NCBI GenBank assembly: GCA_027924645.1
Contig: BSBN01001965.1
Span: 13,320,001-13,384,000, forward strand
Origin: Cunninghamia lanceolata
Taxonomy: Eukaryota; Streptophyta; Pinopsida; Cupressales; Cupressaceae
Direction: 5' to 3'
DNA length: 64,000 nt
The stretch's first letter is position 1, and every line of letters begins with the position of its first letter. Below, piece after piece: positions 11,954-24,115 of the stretch. The position numbers and the translations under genes are program-made. The notes below the pieces were generated by a model, which saw nothing but the letters and a program-made list of their open reading frames with translations, did no database searches and was not told the DNA's origin.

Positions 11954-12635
11954 GGACTTTACCCAATCCTAAAACATTTGGTGCCCCTAAAAAGGAAGAT
12001 GTCACTACAGTTGTCATTAAATGTAAACCATCACTCATATTTGAAAAGAAGCATCTCCTTGATCAAGATGTGCTTGAAGATATATCCTTCTGGTTATACA
12101 GAGAAGAAGTAGAATAGGAATCCCCTACTATACCAGCTAAAATCTATGACAAACGGTCAAAAATTGTCAAGAACATGGGCTATAAAGAACAAGGTGGTAT
12201 TGACCTTCGTGAACAAGGGAGTATGGAACCAATTCAAGCAACAAGGAAACCCTATACTCAAGGGTTATAGTATGATAAGCAACAGTATATCCTCAGTAGT
12301 GGCGAGTGCATCTTAGGTGAGGTTGCTCAAGTTTCCCTTGAAGTCGGTAACATCAACGAAGTAGACCATCAAGATTCCTTTAGCGACTTCACTGAATTCT
12401 TCTAGAGTCCTCCATATACACCATCTTCACCATAACCTCCACATCCACCAACTTACCACTTGTATACCAAGCCCTTATATATTGGGACCAACAAGGACCT
12501 CTTGTCTTTGACATAGCACAAAATGATGAAGCCATAGCCGAAATGATGGGAGTCAGAGATCACTTCCCCCTGGGAGATCACAGAGCCGGATATATCATGG
12601 AACTTGAAACATCTACCTATTTCTGTGAGACTACC
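11954..12635 (+). pseudogene. pol: Element B protease-RT linker with degenerate G-patch
   Basis: This linker contains a G-patch-like segment at about 12150-12235 (NMGYKEQGG, then QGSMEPI), equivalent to the clearer copy in G. The last about 180 bases match the G linker text just before its RT (AGYIMELE versus AGYAIELN). The reading ends abruptly at the element C insertion and resumes in register at 24111, so it is an interrupted exon-like piece and not a natural end. Stops and frame changes are present. G-patches usually bind RNA or contact helicases; their role in retrotransposons is not settled. Confidence 0.7.
12631..12635 (+). repeat. Target-site duplication of element C, left copy (ctacc)
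   Basis: CTACC precedes the element C LTR and recurs at 24111-24115, immediately after the other LTR. Confidence 0.88.
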
Positions 12636-15013
12636 TGTTGGTACTTTCCCAGACTGGATGCTTATTCCCAATTATCCCTATAAGGTAGCCATCATTGATC
12701 AACAGGATTCCCGGGCCAGGGGCCAACAGTATAGGAGATGGACTCTATAAATATCTCCTCTTCTTCTTTAGGCTCTACAGGACCAAGGGGGGTATTCCCT
12801 ACTCAACATCTATGAAATGTATCCTTAAATTAGCTGGGATGTTGATACAAAGCAGATAAATCCTCTCAGATGTAAACCAAAACTGTGACATAAGTGCAAA
12901 GGGGCTAGCTCTGGGCCTATGTTCAATTGTAGACAGAGGATTTTGGGTCCTAAAAACTACTTCTAAAGTCCTAAAAGTTTTGAAGTTGTAGTTGTAGTTT
13001 GATATATATATGGATGCAAAACTAGGATTTTGGGTTACAACAAAGATACCAAACCAGATCGGTACCTATCTAGGGCTCAGAGTCAATAGACATATATATG
13101 TGAATGTTTACCATAGACCTAAGACAGTAATCAGATTTCAAGAGGTTTCTGAAATGTCTGCCTTACAGACAATACCTAAGAGGAAGTATTTAGTTATTTC
13201 TACTTACAAACATCCCTATTGCAATGTATTCTTCTCAACACTTAGTCCAAAACATTCAATCTACTCCTTGAGCAGAAGTAAGAGACTAAGTATTCAATAT
13301 AGAAAACCTATATTCTAGAATCTATAACACCTCTTAGATGTTCAGAGTCAAAAGAAAAACACATTCAGTCTGGAGACAAATAACAAAACACATGCTATGA
13401 AGCATTACTCATTTAAATCAACATGAAATTGATAATTCTGTGCATAATACATACAACATACAATTCATAAACTCTCAAAGATACCTGAAATAGAGTCACC
13501 AAAAAGTTGTAATCCTATTGTAACACCAAAATTTGTTTAATTTTCCAACCAACAATGAGTAACACAGTTTTGCTTTTATGCCAAGACTGTGAACTCAGTA
13601 GAATTAGTTACATGACAAGGTCAAAAAAAAACCACCAGATACAACGCATGAGAAAATGGTGCCCAAAATAATGAACGCAACAGGTAGAAGGAACGGTGAG
13701 GAAGAGCTGGACTCTAGCCCTGCACCGCCGCTTGAGGACTTTCTCATAAAACTAGTAGGTGGTCGTTCGACCATCGAGCCATGCCTCTATATATTGCCAT
13801 TAAAAGTTCAACCACCCGCAGCTTCCTTGGAATTCGTAGCAGCGCGTCGATGGAATTTTCCTACTCAAAATATGCCTAAGGATGCAAGGAAAAACCAACA
13901 TTACAACTTTGAAACCTGGCCGTTGATCATTTCCCATTGCTTGAAATCCATGACATAAAATCCACATTGAAAAGTCATCCACCTGTTAGATCATACCACG
14001 TAGGCACCCTTCGCTTCTATCACCGACTTCTGAATAGTGAGATCTATTTATCCCACATTTGCCAAGCATGGACCCCTCGATCATTTTATATATGAGGCCG
14101 CAGGTATACCAAGTGTCTAGCATTTTACCCTGCATGACCCATGAACCGACTGCTAGCAGTCCACCGGTGTAGCTCCCACCTCCATCGATGTGACCCTCAC
14201 CAACAGAGAAAATGAAAATCCTCTTACCAATATGCTGATCTTACCGACGAAGCCTTCACATTCCCTCGTCAGCCAGACCCAAACCATCGGCACACCTGAG
14301 ATTTCTCCTGCCGATACACATTATTTCCCTAATGAAGTCTCCACACTACCACCTTCATCGGTATAACCAAAACCATCAGATTGACTGAAAATTCCTTCGC
14401 CGACCACACAACTCACACCGATCGTCATACCATTGAAAGCTTCAAACTACATGTCGGCCAGACTAGCCTCATCGGGACGACTTCCATCTAACATGCCGAT
14501 GCCACACATCACACCGATGGACACCCTTGTCAGCGTGACTAAGACCATCAGGGGATCTCCTTGCTTATCCTCTAATACATTGATATAACCCCATCGGCCA
14601 GAGTATCCCTGTCGGCCCAACTCTCCACGATCCGCCCGATGCACCATGTAACCCCGATGGCATCTCCATCGGCATAGCCAAACACATCGGTAGATCCCAA
14701 AATTCCTTCGCTAATATCACCCGTCACACCAATGGACATATAAACTCCTAGGGTTTGAAATGAAAAGTGTTTATTGATTCTTAATTTGAAACCCTAACTA
14801 CAAATGGGGCATCATCACATTGCATGAGGGCTAGTCAACTCTCGAACACTTAAACCTAAGGATGAGACAAAACAACTAGGAACCCACCATAGAAAACTAG
14901 CATCAGAAAAGGTAAAGCAATGCAATATCCCATGACTCAATAAATTTAGGGTTTGAATGAGAAAACCTACAAACATTCAAGCTTAAAACCCTAAACACAA
15001 ATGAGTACCAACA
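12636..15013 (-). repeat. Element C 3' LTR
   Basis: This 2378-bp LTR is long for a plant gypsy element. On the minus strand a TATA-like TATATAAAAT lies at about 14083-14092. Upstream of it (14150-14740) is a dense array of short CpG-containing phrases such as CATCGGTGTGAC and CATCGGCCAGA. The open frames inside it (13010-13318, 13656-13958, 14447-14647) have counterparts in the other copy and are LTR sequence, not genes. A polypurine tract next to the inner end (15014 on) is not obvious. Confidence 0.88.
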
Positions 15014-15145
15014 TAGGCTCCGATTGGGGACGTGTAGGTGCAAGACTGTAGTGAGGACCAGACTACTCCGGGGCAGACCAGACAAAACACAAAACTCAAA
15101 ACAGGACCGACTATACAAGGCATGTACAAAATATTTACACCTAAC

Positions 15146-16576
15146 TTACAATGTGCACATAAGGTACTCATTTATGAGAAGTGGCAATTCCAATAGTTCA
15201 CCATTTAGGGTTTGGAGAAAATAAGAATCATCTCCATAGATATTGCTAATTTGATATGGTCCAGTCCACAAGGGCTCAAATTTACCATGTTTGCCCTTAT
15301 CCTGGCTTCTTGCATTCCACATAAGGACCAGATCACCTATCTGAAACCTTCTCTCTGTATCCCTTTTATCAAACAGATACTTCACTCTTTGTTGTTTCTT
15401 GATGTTCATTTTCTGTGCCTCTCTTCTGATTTCATCTAGTTCAATCAATTGATTTATTCTTTCAGTCATTGGGTCTCCAATCTCCTCATTGTTCTCTTGG
15501 ATGAACTTATAAACTGGGAGGAGGTTGTTCATAGGCAATCTAGCTGCTGCACCATATACTAATTCAAAAGGTGACCTTCCAATTGCTCTTTTTACTGTCA
15601 CCCTGTCAACCCATAACGCCAACTTCAGCTTTGAATCCCAAGCTCTCTTGTTTTTATCTATCACTCTCTTGATGATTTTCATGAGGCTTCTGTTGCTTGA
15701 CTCGGCCTGACCATTTCCTTGTGGATGGTATGGTGATGTATGAGACAAATCAATTCCATAAGTTTTGCAAAAATTAATAAACTCACCAGACCTGAAGCAC
15801 ATTGCATTATCCGTGACTACTTTGGTTGGTACTCCAAATCTGATAACAATATTTTCTAAAATGAAATCGATCACCACTTTGCTTGTAGCCTTTTTAGTTG
15901 GAATGGCCTCGATCCATTTAGTGAAGTAATCAGTGGCAACAAGAATCCAACTATGTCCTCCACTTGACTTTTCTAAGATTTCCCCTATAAAGTCAATTCC
16001 CCATTACTGAAATGGAGCTTCTACAATTATAGTCCTAAGGAATAATGCACCTTCATATTTTAGCTTTCCTGAGAACCTTTGGCAAGACTCACATTTTCTT
16101 ACCATTCTGTGTGCGTCTGAGAAGAGAGTTGGCCACCAATAGCCTACTCTGAGAATTTTGTGGGCTATTGTTTGGCCAGCATAGTGTCCACCACACACTC
16201 CATTGTGCATGTCACTTAGAATATCCTTAGCCTGCTCTTCACTCACACACCTGAGTAATACGCCATCTAGATTTTTCCAATACAGCTCTCCTTGAATAAT
16301 GATATATTTAACAGCATGTAACTTCAAAGTCCTCTTTTGATTTTCACTGAGGTAGGTAGGACAATTCAAATTCTGTAAATAATATATAATGTCCTTGTAC
16401 CACTCAGATTCTGACATATTTATAACTTCATTATGCACTACATTCACTTGGCATGCCTCTAGATTTGATTGTGTCATTAGTTTTGCCAAACCTTGTCCTC
16501 TTACCAGTTTAGTCATCAGTATTTCAATGTTGAATTCCTGCAATTTGTTTATCCATCTGCATCTTCTTCCAGTCAC
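15146..16576 (-). pseudogene. pol: Element C integrase
   Basis: The integrase inserts the cDNA into nuclear DNA. It has the N-terminal H-H-C-C zinc region (16060-16200, with GHYAGQTIAHK and KCESCQRF), then the catalytic core with all three D-D-E residues: Asp in GIDFIGE near 15990, Asp in VTDNAMCF near 15813, Glu in GQAESSNR near 15703. The C-terminal barrel (FQIGDLVLMW, WTGPYQI) follows and the reading ends in a probable natural TAA at 15146. No chromodomain is seen. One TAA (16004-16006) and one TAG (16583-16585) interrupt this part. The cysteines and catalytic residues are intact, which suggests fairly recent loss. Confidence 0.9.
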
Positions 16577-16582
16577 CTCCCG

Positions 16583-17860
16583 CTAAGTGAAGATATCTTT
16601 GACTGCTACATGAGGCACATACGCAATTATTTGAGAGCCTACCAGATATGGTCTGAAGCTCTTGACTGCTCTAACTAGTGCATATGCATGTTTCTCCATG
16701 ATGTCATATTTTAATTCAGCAGCCTACAATGACATGCTAAAGAAAGCTATAGGCTGCTCAAAACCTTGTTCATTCTTTTGTAACAAGCATGTAGTAATAG
16801 TATGGAAAGAAGCAAATGAGAATAATTGAAATGGATTAGAAAAGTTAGGAGATTTTAGCACTGGAGCCATCTTTATTGCTTCTTTTATATTCTGGAATGA
16901 TTTAGTCGCTTCCTCTTCCCATTTGACAATTGCACCTTTCTTCAACATTTTAGAGATATCTTTTGTGGTCTCCGCAAAATTAGGCAGAAATCTTCTAACA
17001 AAATTAATTTGTCCAAAGAAGGACTAAACACCTTTCACAGTTTTAGGGATTTGAATCTTGTCAATTGCGGCCATCCTTTCACGATCAATCTTGACTCCAT
17101 CCTTGGAAAAAATATGTCCAAGCAATTTCCCTTCTACCACCAAAAAAGTACATTTCTTTGGGTTGAGTGAGATGCCATATTCTAGTGCTCTAATAAATAT
17201 TTTCTCCAAGTGCATACAGTGCTACTCCTCCTTTTTTGAAAAGGCAGTTAAGTCATCTTGATATACAGCCAAGATTGAGTCAATCAATCCTACGAAAGCA
17301 ACATCCATTGCTCTCTGAAATGTGGCACCTACATTTATCAGTCCAAATGGCATCCTCACATAAACATAAGTTCCCCATGGAGTAGTGAAAGCAGTCTTGA
17401 ATTGCTCAGATTCCTTTACCTTCACCTGATTGTAACCTGAAAATCCATCGATCAAAGATAGAAGTTCACACCTAGTCACCTTCTGCAGCATAGCCTCCAT
17501 GTTAGGCAATGGATAATTATCCTTCAAGGAAGATACATTCAGATTTCTAAAGTCAACACAAAGTCTTATGTCTCCATTCTATTTTCTAACTGGGATGAGG
17601 TTAGATACCCAAGTTGAATGTCTAATAGGCCTAATTATTCTAGCCCCCCTAAGCTTCATAAGTTCTTCTTATATTTTAGGAGCTAAAGTTGGGTTGATAG
17701 GCCTTTGTTTTTGTCTAAATGGTTTATCTCCAGGATTCAAAGGGATTTCATGCTAGAATAAATCCTCTCTATAAGCTTTCAAGTCCTCATATGACCAAGC
17801 AAAGGCATGCTTATATTTATTTAGTAGTGCAATCAGCATAGTTCTGATATGTGGTTTGAG
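16583..17860 (-). pseudogene. pol: Element C reverse transcriptase and gypsy-type RNase H
   Basis: RT copies genomic RNA into cDNA inside the particle. Visible RT blocks are LCVDFRNLN near 17545, LSLIDGFSGYNQ near 17450, MPFGLINVGATFQR near 17340 and the active site YQDD at 17252-17263. The second position is usually Ile, Val, Leu or Met, so Gln is odd. The following RNase H (16590-16860) lacks the first catalytic Asp: the segment reads FSFAS where LYVDAS-like text is expected. This fits loss of function in elements with a second RNase H. In-frame stops are nearly all TAG (17861, 17222, 17024, 16724), and readings of the neighbouring codons fit CAG in relatives. Confidence 0.9.
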
Positions 17861-18244
17861 CTATTTGCCAATGTATACCTTCTTGGGAGCATGAGATGTC
17901 CCCAAATTTATCTCCTGCAAATCATTCTTGTTTGTTGGAGATGCCCTTGTAACAAATTGGTCCCTATTATCAAATGCTCTCTCCAAAGCGACCAGCCCTC
18001 TAGGGATCTTATTTGTCTTGAGTTGAATTATTTCTTTTCCTAAGAGAGTCTCTTTTCCATCTACAACCTCCACAAAGTTCTAGAAATCCATTTCTTGGTT
18101 CTCATACTCATCAATGCAATGTAGAAATCTCAGTAAATCCTCATCATCATCAAACACTTGCCAGCTGCATACATTATCTAGCAGTGCAGGTCTAAGTTTG
18201 ACCTCAACATTTGTAACATCTGATAGAGTGATGTCATCTGGCCT

Positions 18245-18619
18245 TATAGCTACATTAGCTAGAAAATCTGCCCTGACATTTTGTGATCTCTCTATCCAGT
18301 TTATTAAGAAGGCATCAAACAATTCTATTGTATCCCAAACAGCATGATTATATTGTTTTAACCTTTTGTTTTTTGAGGCATACTTATCTCTCACTTGGGA
18401 AACAACTAACTCTGAATCACCAAATACCTTGAGCATCTTAATTCTATGCTTCAAAGCAACATTTAATCATAATAACAGAGCCTCATACTCTGCAATGTTG
18501 TTTGTACATGCAAACCTCAGTAAGAAAGAAAATTTTAGAAGCTTACCAGATAGAGACAGAAATACAACTCCAGCACCAGAGCCTTCCATCGAACAAGCTC
18601 CATAAAAATACATGGTCCA
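18245..18619 (-). pseudogene. pol: Element C archaeal-type RNase H (aRNH) placed between protease and RT
   Basis: The segment WTMYFYGACS, TNNIAEYEALLL, VFGDSELVVSQV and NVRADFLA is the same fold signature as the aRNH that follows RT in elements G, H and B (YFDGSC, TNNMVEYEAL, YGDSQLVINQV). It would degrade RNA in RNA-DNA hybrids during cDNA synthesis. The first Asp is Tyr here (YFYG for YFDG); the Glu and later Asp residues remain. It lies directly downstream of the protease and about 400 bases upstream of the first RT blocks, in the same frame, so the position is not caused by rearrangement after insertion. A TGA at 18467-18469, CGA-derived by context, interrupts it. Confidence 0.85.
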
Positions 18620-18639
18620 TAGACTATGTTGGTCAAGCT

Positions 18640-19927
18640 CTTCAATGCAAATATTTTTCTCTTTATCCTCTTTATCATCTGAGACAACCCTGAAATTATC
18701 ACAGTCAGTACCCACAAAACATATATGCTCCTTTGATTCCTGATCCTCAACTGTCTCTGATAACCTTTCTTCTCTGATCAATTTGACATCCCTTCCATTC
18801 ATAGGGATCATAGCATATGACAAATCTAATTGCATACTCCCACCAATCAATGCTGCCCATCTTCTTGACAACAACATGCCATATTGTGGCTTGATATCAA
18901 CAACTGTTATATTCATTTTGTAGGTCCTTTCAGGATATGCTACCAATCTGAAATCAACATCTTTCATAATTCCAATGACAGGTACCTCCCTAGCATCCAT
19001 GGCATAACATTTCCCACATGCCTTATCTATCTTTAACCCAGCTTGCTACATGATAGCCAACGGCATGATATTCGTGGACACTCTTGAGTCAAGCATACAA
19101 TTCTTAATTATTTTTCCATTTATGACAATGGAGACATAAAATAATTCCACTTGTGAGGGACATTTTGTCATAGTCACCCCCAGATATACTTCAGGAATTT
19201 CATCTTCATCAGCACACATAGCTTGTTTCTTACCCTGAGGATCATCACTCAACTTGGCTTGACAAGGCACACCTGAAATCAGGGATACTGCCTTATTTCT
19301 GAACTCCTCAACTTTCATCAGCTCCATTAATGGAACAAAAACCTTTACCTGAAACAAGACCTGGGTTATGTCAAATGGAGCATAATTTTGTATAACAGTT
19401 GTAACTTGATCTACAGTTTTACTTTTATCTTGGTGTGATCCAGCTTTAATTTTCGTGGCTCCCTGACTGTCATTCTTAATTTGAAAAATTTTGCTTTGAT
19501 CCTTAGCCTGGGGAATTTTGTTTTCCAGTCCTTGAGGATCATGACCTATTTTTTGCTTAAAGTTTTGCCTATTACTACTCCATTGCTTCTTTTGTGATTC
19601 AATCCCCTTATGACTATGCACTGGCTGGCCTGCAAAAGTACTCTCTGGTTGGTGCAAGTTACCTACCAGAACTTTACCCTTGAGATTGTAATTGCTTTTG
19701 ACTTGGGCTACTGCTGCAGTTGTGAGGGCCCTAATTTCTTCATCAGATGGCCTTCTCAAGTTATTCAAAAAATTGTGTGAATCCTGGGCATAGGCATAAC
19801 TATCTTCCTCATCCTCATCATAGGGAAACTGCTGATAGGCTTGAATCTCATCATTTGCACTTGCATCAGTATCGTGAAAGGGATATTCCCTATTTGTAGA
19901 TAACATATTGACATCATCATCTTCCAT
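18640..19927 (-). pseudogene. pol: Element C aspartic protease
   Basis: The catalytic region near 19049-19096 reads M-L-D-S-R-V-S-T-N-I-M-P, where the family consensus is D-S-G-A-S. The Gly is changed to Arg, so this copy would be inactive. Flap and C-terminal landmarks follow (MLLSRRWAALIGG near 18870). The upstream part (19200-19900) is Gln/Lys-rich linker between the gag knuckle and protease. In-frame TAG stops at 19046 and 19979. Confidence 0.85.
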
Positions 19928-19969
19928 GCAATGCAGCTCATTGCATTCATCACAAGCAACAACATTATC

Positions 19970-21592
19970 ATATAGAGACTAAGCAATCATGCATTGTGAC
20001 TATGAGTGAGGCATTTGACATACGATGCACCATGGGGTGTCATTAACAATATTTACAGCCTTCTTCAAAGGATCAAGAGTTTCCTTAACATTTTGAGTCC
20101 TTTGACCAGTATTGTTGTGCGGGAGGATGGGTATACCATTATGCCAATTGGTATGATATGGCATATCATGTAATGATGGTCTTCTTTCTTACCTTGGGTA
20201 AACCTGTCTATCAGGGCCTATCCCCTTTTCATTTTTAGCCATTCTATAACCTAGGTCCTTGACAATGGTTGTCAACTTGTCTAATTTATCCTCAGAAGCA
20301 GATGCACTACCTTAAACAGTTTGAGCTTTAGAATTTTGGTTTTGCAGAATTTTCACATCATCTCTTCTATTTGTCTTACCAGACGCTTTTCTGTTATTTT
20401 TAATATTTGTTGCAATCTTGAACGCGTCTTTGAGGCTAGTAGGGCTCTTTTCTCTCAATCCATAAGCTGTTTTGGCATCAAAAGCATTTATGTACAACAC
20501 TATGCACATAGGTTCATTAGGTCTCAATTCCTGTGGCAATTTGTTCAATACCTTTGTGAATCTAGCATTGAAATCAGCAACCTGTTCATTTGATCCTTTG
20601 GCAATGCCAGTAAATTCATTAATGAAAAAACTAGGATCAGTCTTGTCACCATACTGTTCTTTGAATATTCTCTTGAATTCATCCCATGATGAAATGCTTC
20701 TGTCAGGTAAACCTTTATACCATTCCTTGGCTTCATCAACTAAGGATTGCATAAACGATTTCATGAAAACATCCTTATACTCAACCTCAAAGTTGTCCAT
20801 GATATTCTAAAAAGCTTTTAGATGATCTTCTCCTGACACAGTATTATTTCCTAAAAATTTAGGCACTTGCAGCCTCACATGTTTGTCAATAGGATTTGGA
20901 TAACTAGGAATGCCATCAAAAACAAGTTGTCTGAATCTGTCCAGCTGCATCGGCTGTTTACCAAACTGATTAGCATTGGCATTTCTGTTTGCATTCTGAT
21001 TTCTTACATTATTTAATGGTATTCTGGCATTATTTGTATTCTATCTCTGATCATCATGATGATCCTGAACTTCATTTTTGTGCTGATTTCTCATCACATT
21101 TACATTTACATTATCCAGGGTGGGGACTGCATCCTGTTGAGCAGTCCTCAAGGCTTGTACCTTTTGTCTCATGTCATCTCTAATTTTTACTACTTGCAAA
21201 TATTCAAATTCAGCCCTCAGGTTCTTGATCTCTTCAGGTAATTGTTCATCTCTGGGCATGGAAGAAGATGGTCTCATTACATTCTGGTCATCATCATCAT
21301 CATCCCTTGGGGATTCAACCTCTTCAAATCTTTCACTGGGATCTAGAAAAGGGCATTCTTGGAACACCTCTGACCTCATTCTTAGGCTTCCACCTTGTTG
21401 CCTCTCATATGCACCTTGAATATCATCTTTTACACTTGAAAAATAAGGTAATGGTCTAGGGTTGTCCTAAGCATTATCAATATTCCTGGGGGAACCCTCA
21501 TGACTGTCCAAGATAGTTCCCTTTTTTCTATACATCATCCTTTTAGGTAATTCTTCTAACAAAGGATTACACAGGGATCTTCTCCCTTGCAT
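19970..21592 (-). pseudogene. gag: Element C gag
   Basis: The ATG at 21592-21590 is the first in the frame and lies about 115 bases after the primer site. After an acidic, low-complexity N-terminus (DDDDDDQ near 21300), the capsid domain (20312-20800) has AKEWYKGLPDRSISSWDEF and FNARFTKVLNKLP, typical of PF03732. A knuckle of form C-x2-C-x3-H-x4-C lies at about 19995-20040. Stops at 21041 (TAG), 20807 (TAG), 20312 (TAA), about 20197 (TAA) and about 20008 (TAG) interrupt an otherwise continuous frame. The protein forms the virus-like particle. Confidence 0.87.
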
Positions 21593-21706
21593 ACAAATTT
21601 TACTTTATCGGTTAGGAGATTGTTCGGAGTCGCCACCTACAACTAAGAATTAGTTTTCTTTAAAAATCAGGGTTCATTCACAAAGAGATAATCACTTTCA
21701 ATTTAT

Positions 21707-21725
21707 GTCCCTAGCGGAGTCACCA
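21707..21725 (-). other. Element C primer binding site
   Basis: On the minus strand TGGTGACTCCGCTAGGGAC begins five bases after the 5' LTR end. TGG at this place pairs with a tRNA CCA end. I did not assign the tRNA species. Confidence 0.7.
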
Positions 21726-21730
21726 AAATC

Positions 21731-24110
21731 TGTAGGTACTTTCCCAAACTAGATGCTTATTCCCAGTTATTCCTACAATGTAGCCATCATTGATCAACAG
21801 GATTCCCGGGCCAGGGGCCAACAGTATAGGAGATAGACTCTATAAATATTTCCTCTTCTTCTTTAGGCTCTACAGGACCAAGGGGGGTATTCCCTAATCA
21901 ACATCTATGAAATGTATCCTTAAATTAGCTGGGATGTTGATACAAAGTAGATAAATCCTCTCAGATGTAAACCAAAACTGTGAGATAAGTGCAAAGGGGC
22001 TAGCTGTGGGCCTATATTCAATTGTAGACAGAGGATTTTGGGTCCTAAAAACTACTTCTAAAGTCCTAAAAGTTTTGAAGTTGTAGTTTGAGTTTGATTT
22101 ATATATGGATGCAAAATTAGGATTTTGGGTTACAACAAAGATACCAAACCAGATCAGTGCCTATCTAGGGCTCGGAGTCAATAGACATATATATGTGAAT
22201 GTTTACCACAGACCTAAGATAGTAATCAAATTTCAAGACGTTTCTGAAATGTTTGCCTTACAGAAAATACCCAAGAGGGAGTATTTAGTTATTTCTTCTT
22301 ACAAACATCCCTACTGCAATGTATTCTTCTCAACACTTAGTCCAAAACATTCAATCTACTCCTTGAGCAGAAGTAAGAGAATAAGTATTCAATATAGAAA
22401 ACCTATGTTCTAGAATCTATAACACATCTTAGATGTTCAGAGTCAAAAGAAAAACACATTCAGTCTGGAGACAAATAACAAAACACATGCTGTGAAGCAT
22501 TACTCATTTAAATCAACATGAAATTGATAATTCTATGCATAATACATACAACATACAATTCATAAACTCTCAAAGACACCTGAAATAGAGTCACCAGAAA
22601 GTTGTATTCCTATTGCAGCACCAAAATTTGTCCAATTTTCCAACCAATAACGAGTAACACAGTTTTGCTTTTATGCCAAGACTGTGAACTCAGTAGAATT
22701 AATTACATGACAAGGTCAAAAAAAAAACTGCCAGATACAACGCATGAGAAAATGGCTCCCAAAATAATGAACGCAGCAGGTAGAAGGAATGGTGAGGAAG
22801 AGCTGGACTCCAGCCCTACACCGCCGCATGAGGACTTTCTCATAAAACTGGTAGGTGGCCATTTGACCATTGGGCCACGCCTTTGTATATTGCCATTAAA
22901 AGTTCAACCACCCACAGCTTCCTTGGAATTCGTAGCAGCGCATCCATGGAATTTTCCCACTCAAAATATGCCTGAGGATGCAAGGAAAAACCAACATTGC
23001 AACTTTGAAACCTGGCCATCGATCATTTTTCATCGCTTGAAACCCATGTCATAAAATCCACGCTGAAAAGTCGCTCACCTGTTAGATCGTGCCATGTAGG
23101 CACCCTTTTCTTCTATCACTGACTTCTGAATTAGTGAGATCTATTTATCCCACATCGCCGAGCATGGATCCCTTGATTCTTTTATATACGAGGCCGTAGG
23201 TATACCAAGTGTCAAGCATTTTACCCTGCGTGACCCATGAACCGACCGCTAGCAGTCCACCGATGTAGCTCCCACCTCCGTCGGTGTGACCCTCACCATC
23301 GGAGCAAATGAAAATCCTCTTACCAATATGCTGATCTTACCGATGAAGCCTTCACATTCCCTCGTCGGCCAGACCCAAACCATTGGCACACCTGAGATTT
23401 CTCCTGTTGATACACATTGTTTCCCCGATGAAGTCTCCACACTGCCACCTTCATCGGTATAACCAGAACCATCGGAGTGACTAAAAATTCCTTCACTGAC
23501 CACACAACTCACGCCGATCATCATACCGCTGAAAGCTTCAAACTACATGTCGGCCAGACTAGCCTCATCGAGATGACTTCCATCAGACGTGCCAATGCCA
23601 CACATCACATCGATGGACACCCTTGTCGGTGTGACTAAGACCATCAGGGGATCTCCTTGCTTATCCTCTGATACGCTGATATAACCCCATCGGCCAGAGT
23701 ATCCCCGTCAGCCCAACTCTCCACAATCCGCCTGATGCACCATGTCACCCCGATGGCATCTCCATTGGCATAGCCCAAACACATCGGCAGATCCCAAAAT
23801 TCCTTCACCGATATCACCCGTCACACCGATGGACATATAAACTCCTAGGGTTTGAAATGAAAAGTGTCTATTGATTCTTAATTTGAAACCCTAACTACAA
23901 ATGGGGCATCATCACATTGCATGAGGGCTGGTCAACTCTCGAACACTTAAACCTAAGGATGAGACAAAACAACTAGGAACCCACCATAGAAAACTAGCAT
24001 CAAAAAAGACAAAGCAATGCAATATCCCACGACTCAAGAAATTCAGGGTTTGAATGAGAAAACCTGCAAACATTCAATCTTAAAACCCTAAACACAAATG
24101 AGTACCAACA
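21731..24110 (-). repeat. Element C 5' LTR with promoter
   Basis: This 2380-bp copy carries a TATA box on the minus strand (GTATATAAAAG, about 23179-23189). Upstream of it, at 23230-23850, sits an array of a dozen or more short CATCGG-type phrases, including two exact copies of TCGGTGTGAC (23281-23290 and 23626-23635). The outer end AGTACCAACA is followed by the ctacc target duplication. Open frames inside (22105-22413, 22602-23054, 23249-23524) mirror those of the other LTR. Confidence 0.88.
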
Positions 24111-24115
24111 CTACC
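24111..24115 (+). repeat. Target-site duplication of element C, right copy (ctacc)
   Basis: Matches 12631-12635; the element B reading continues from here. Confidence 0.88.

Larger units (their letters stand above)
12636..24110 (-). mobile_element. Element C: Ty3/gypsy LTR retrotransposon with aRNH between protease and RT
   Basis: An 11475-bp element on the minus strand. Its 5' LTR is on the right (21731-24110) and its 3' LTR on the left (12636-15013). Both LTR ends carry the 10-bp inverted repeat TGTTGGTACT/AGTACCAACA, with one mutation at 21734. Gag-pol runs from ATG 21592-21590 to a stop near 15146 in a single frame (about 2150 codons) with no frameshift, interrupted by about 18 stops. 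Domain order is gag, knuckle, protease, RNase H, RT, gypsy RNase H, integrase. By eye the LTRs are about 95% identical over their first 300 bases. Confidence 0.88.

Noticed and set aside
13010..14647. Open frames inside the C LTR, mirrored at 22105-23524
   Set aside because: LTR duplicates with no recognisable protein. Similarity between the two copies is not evidence of selection.
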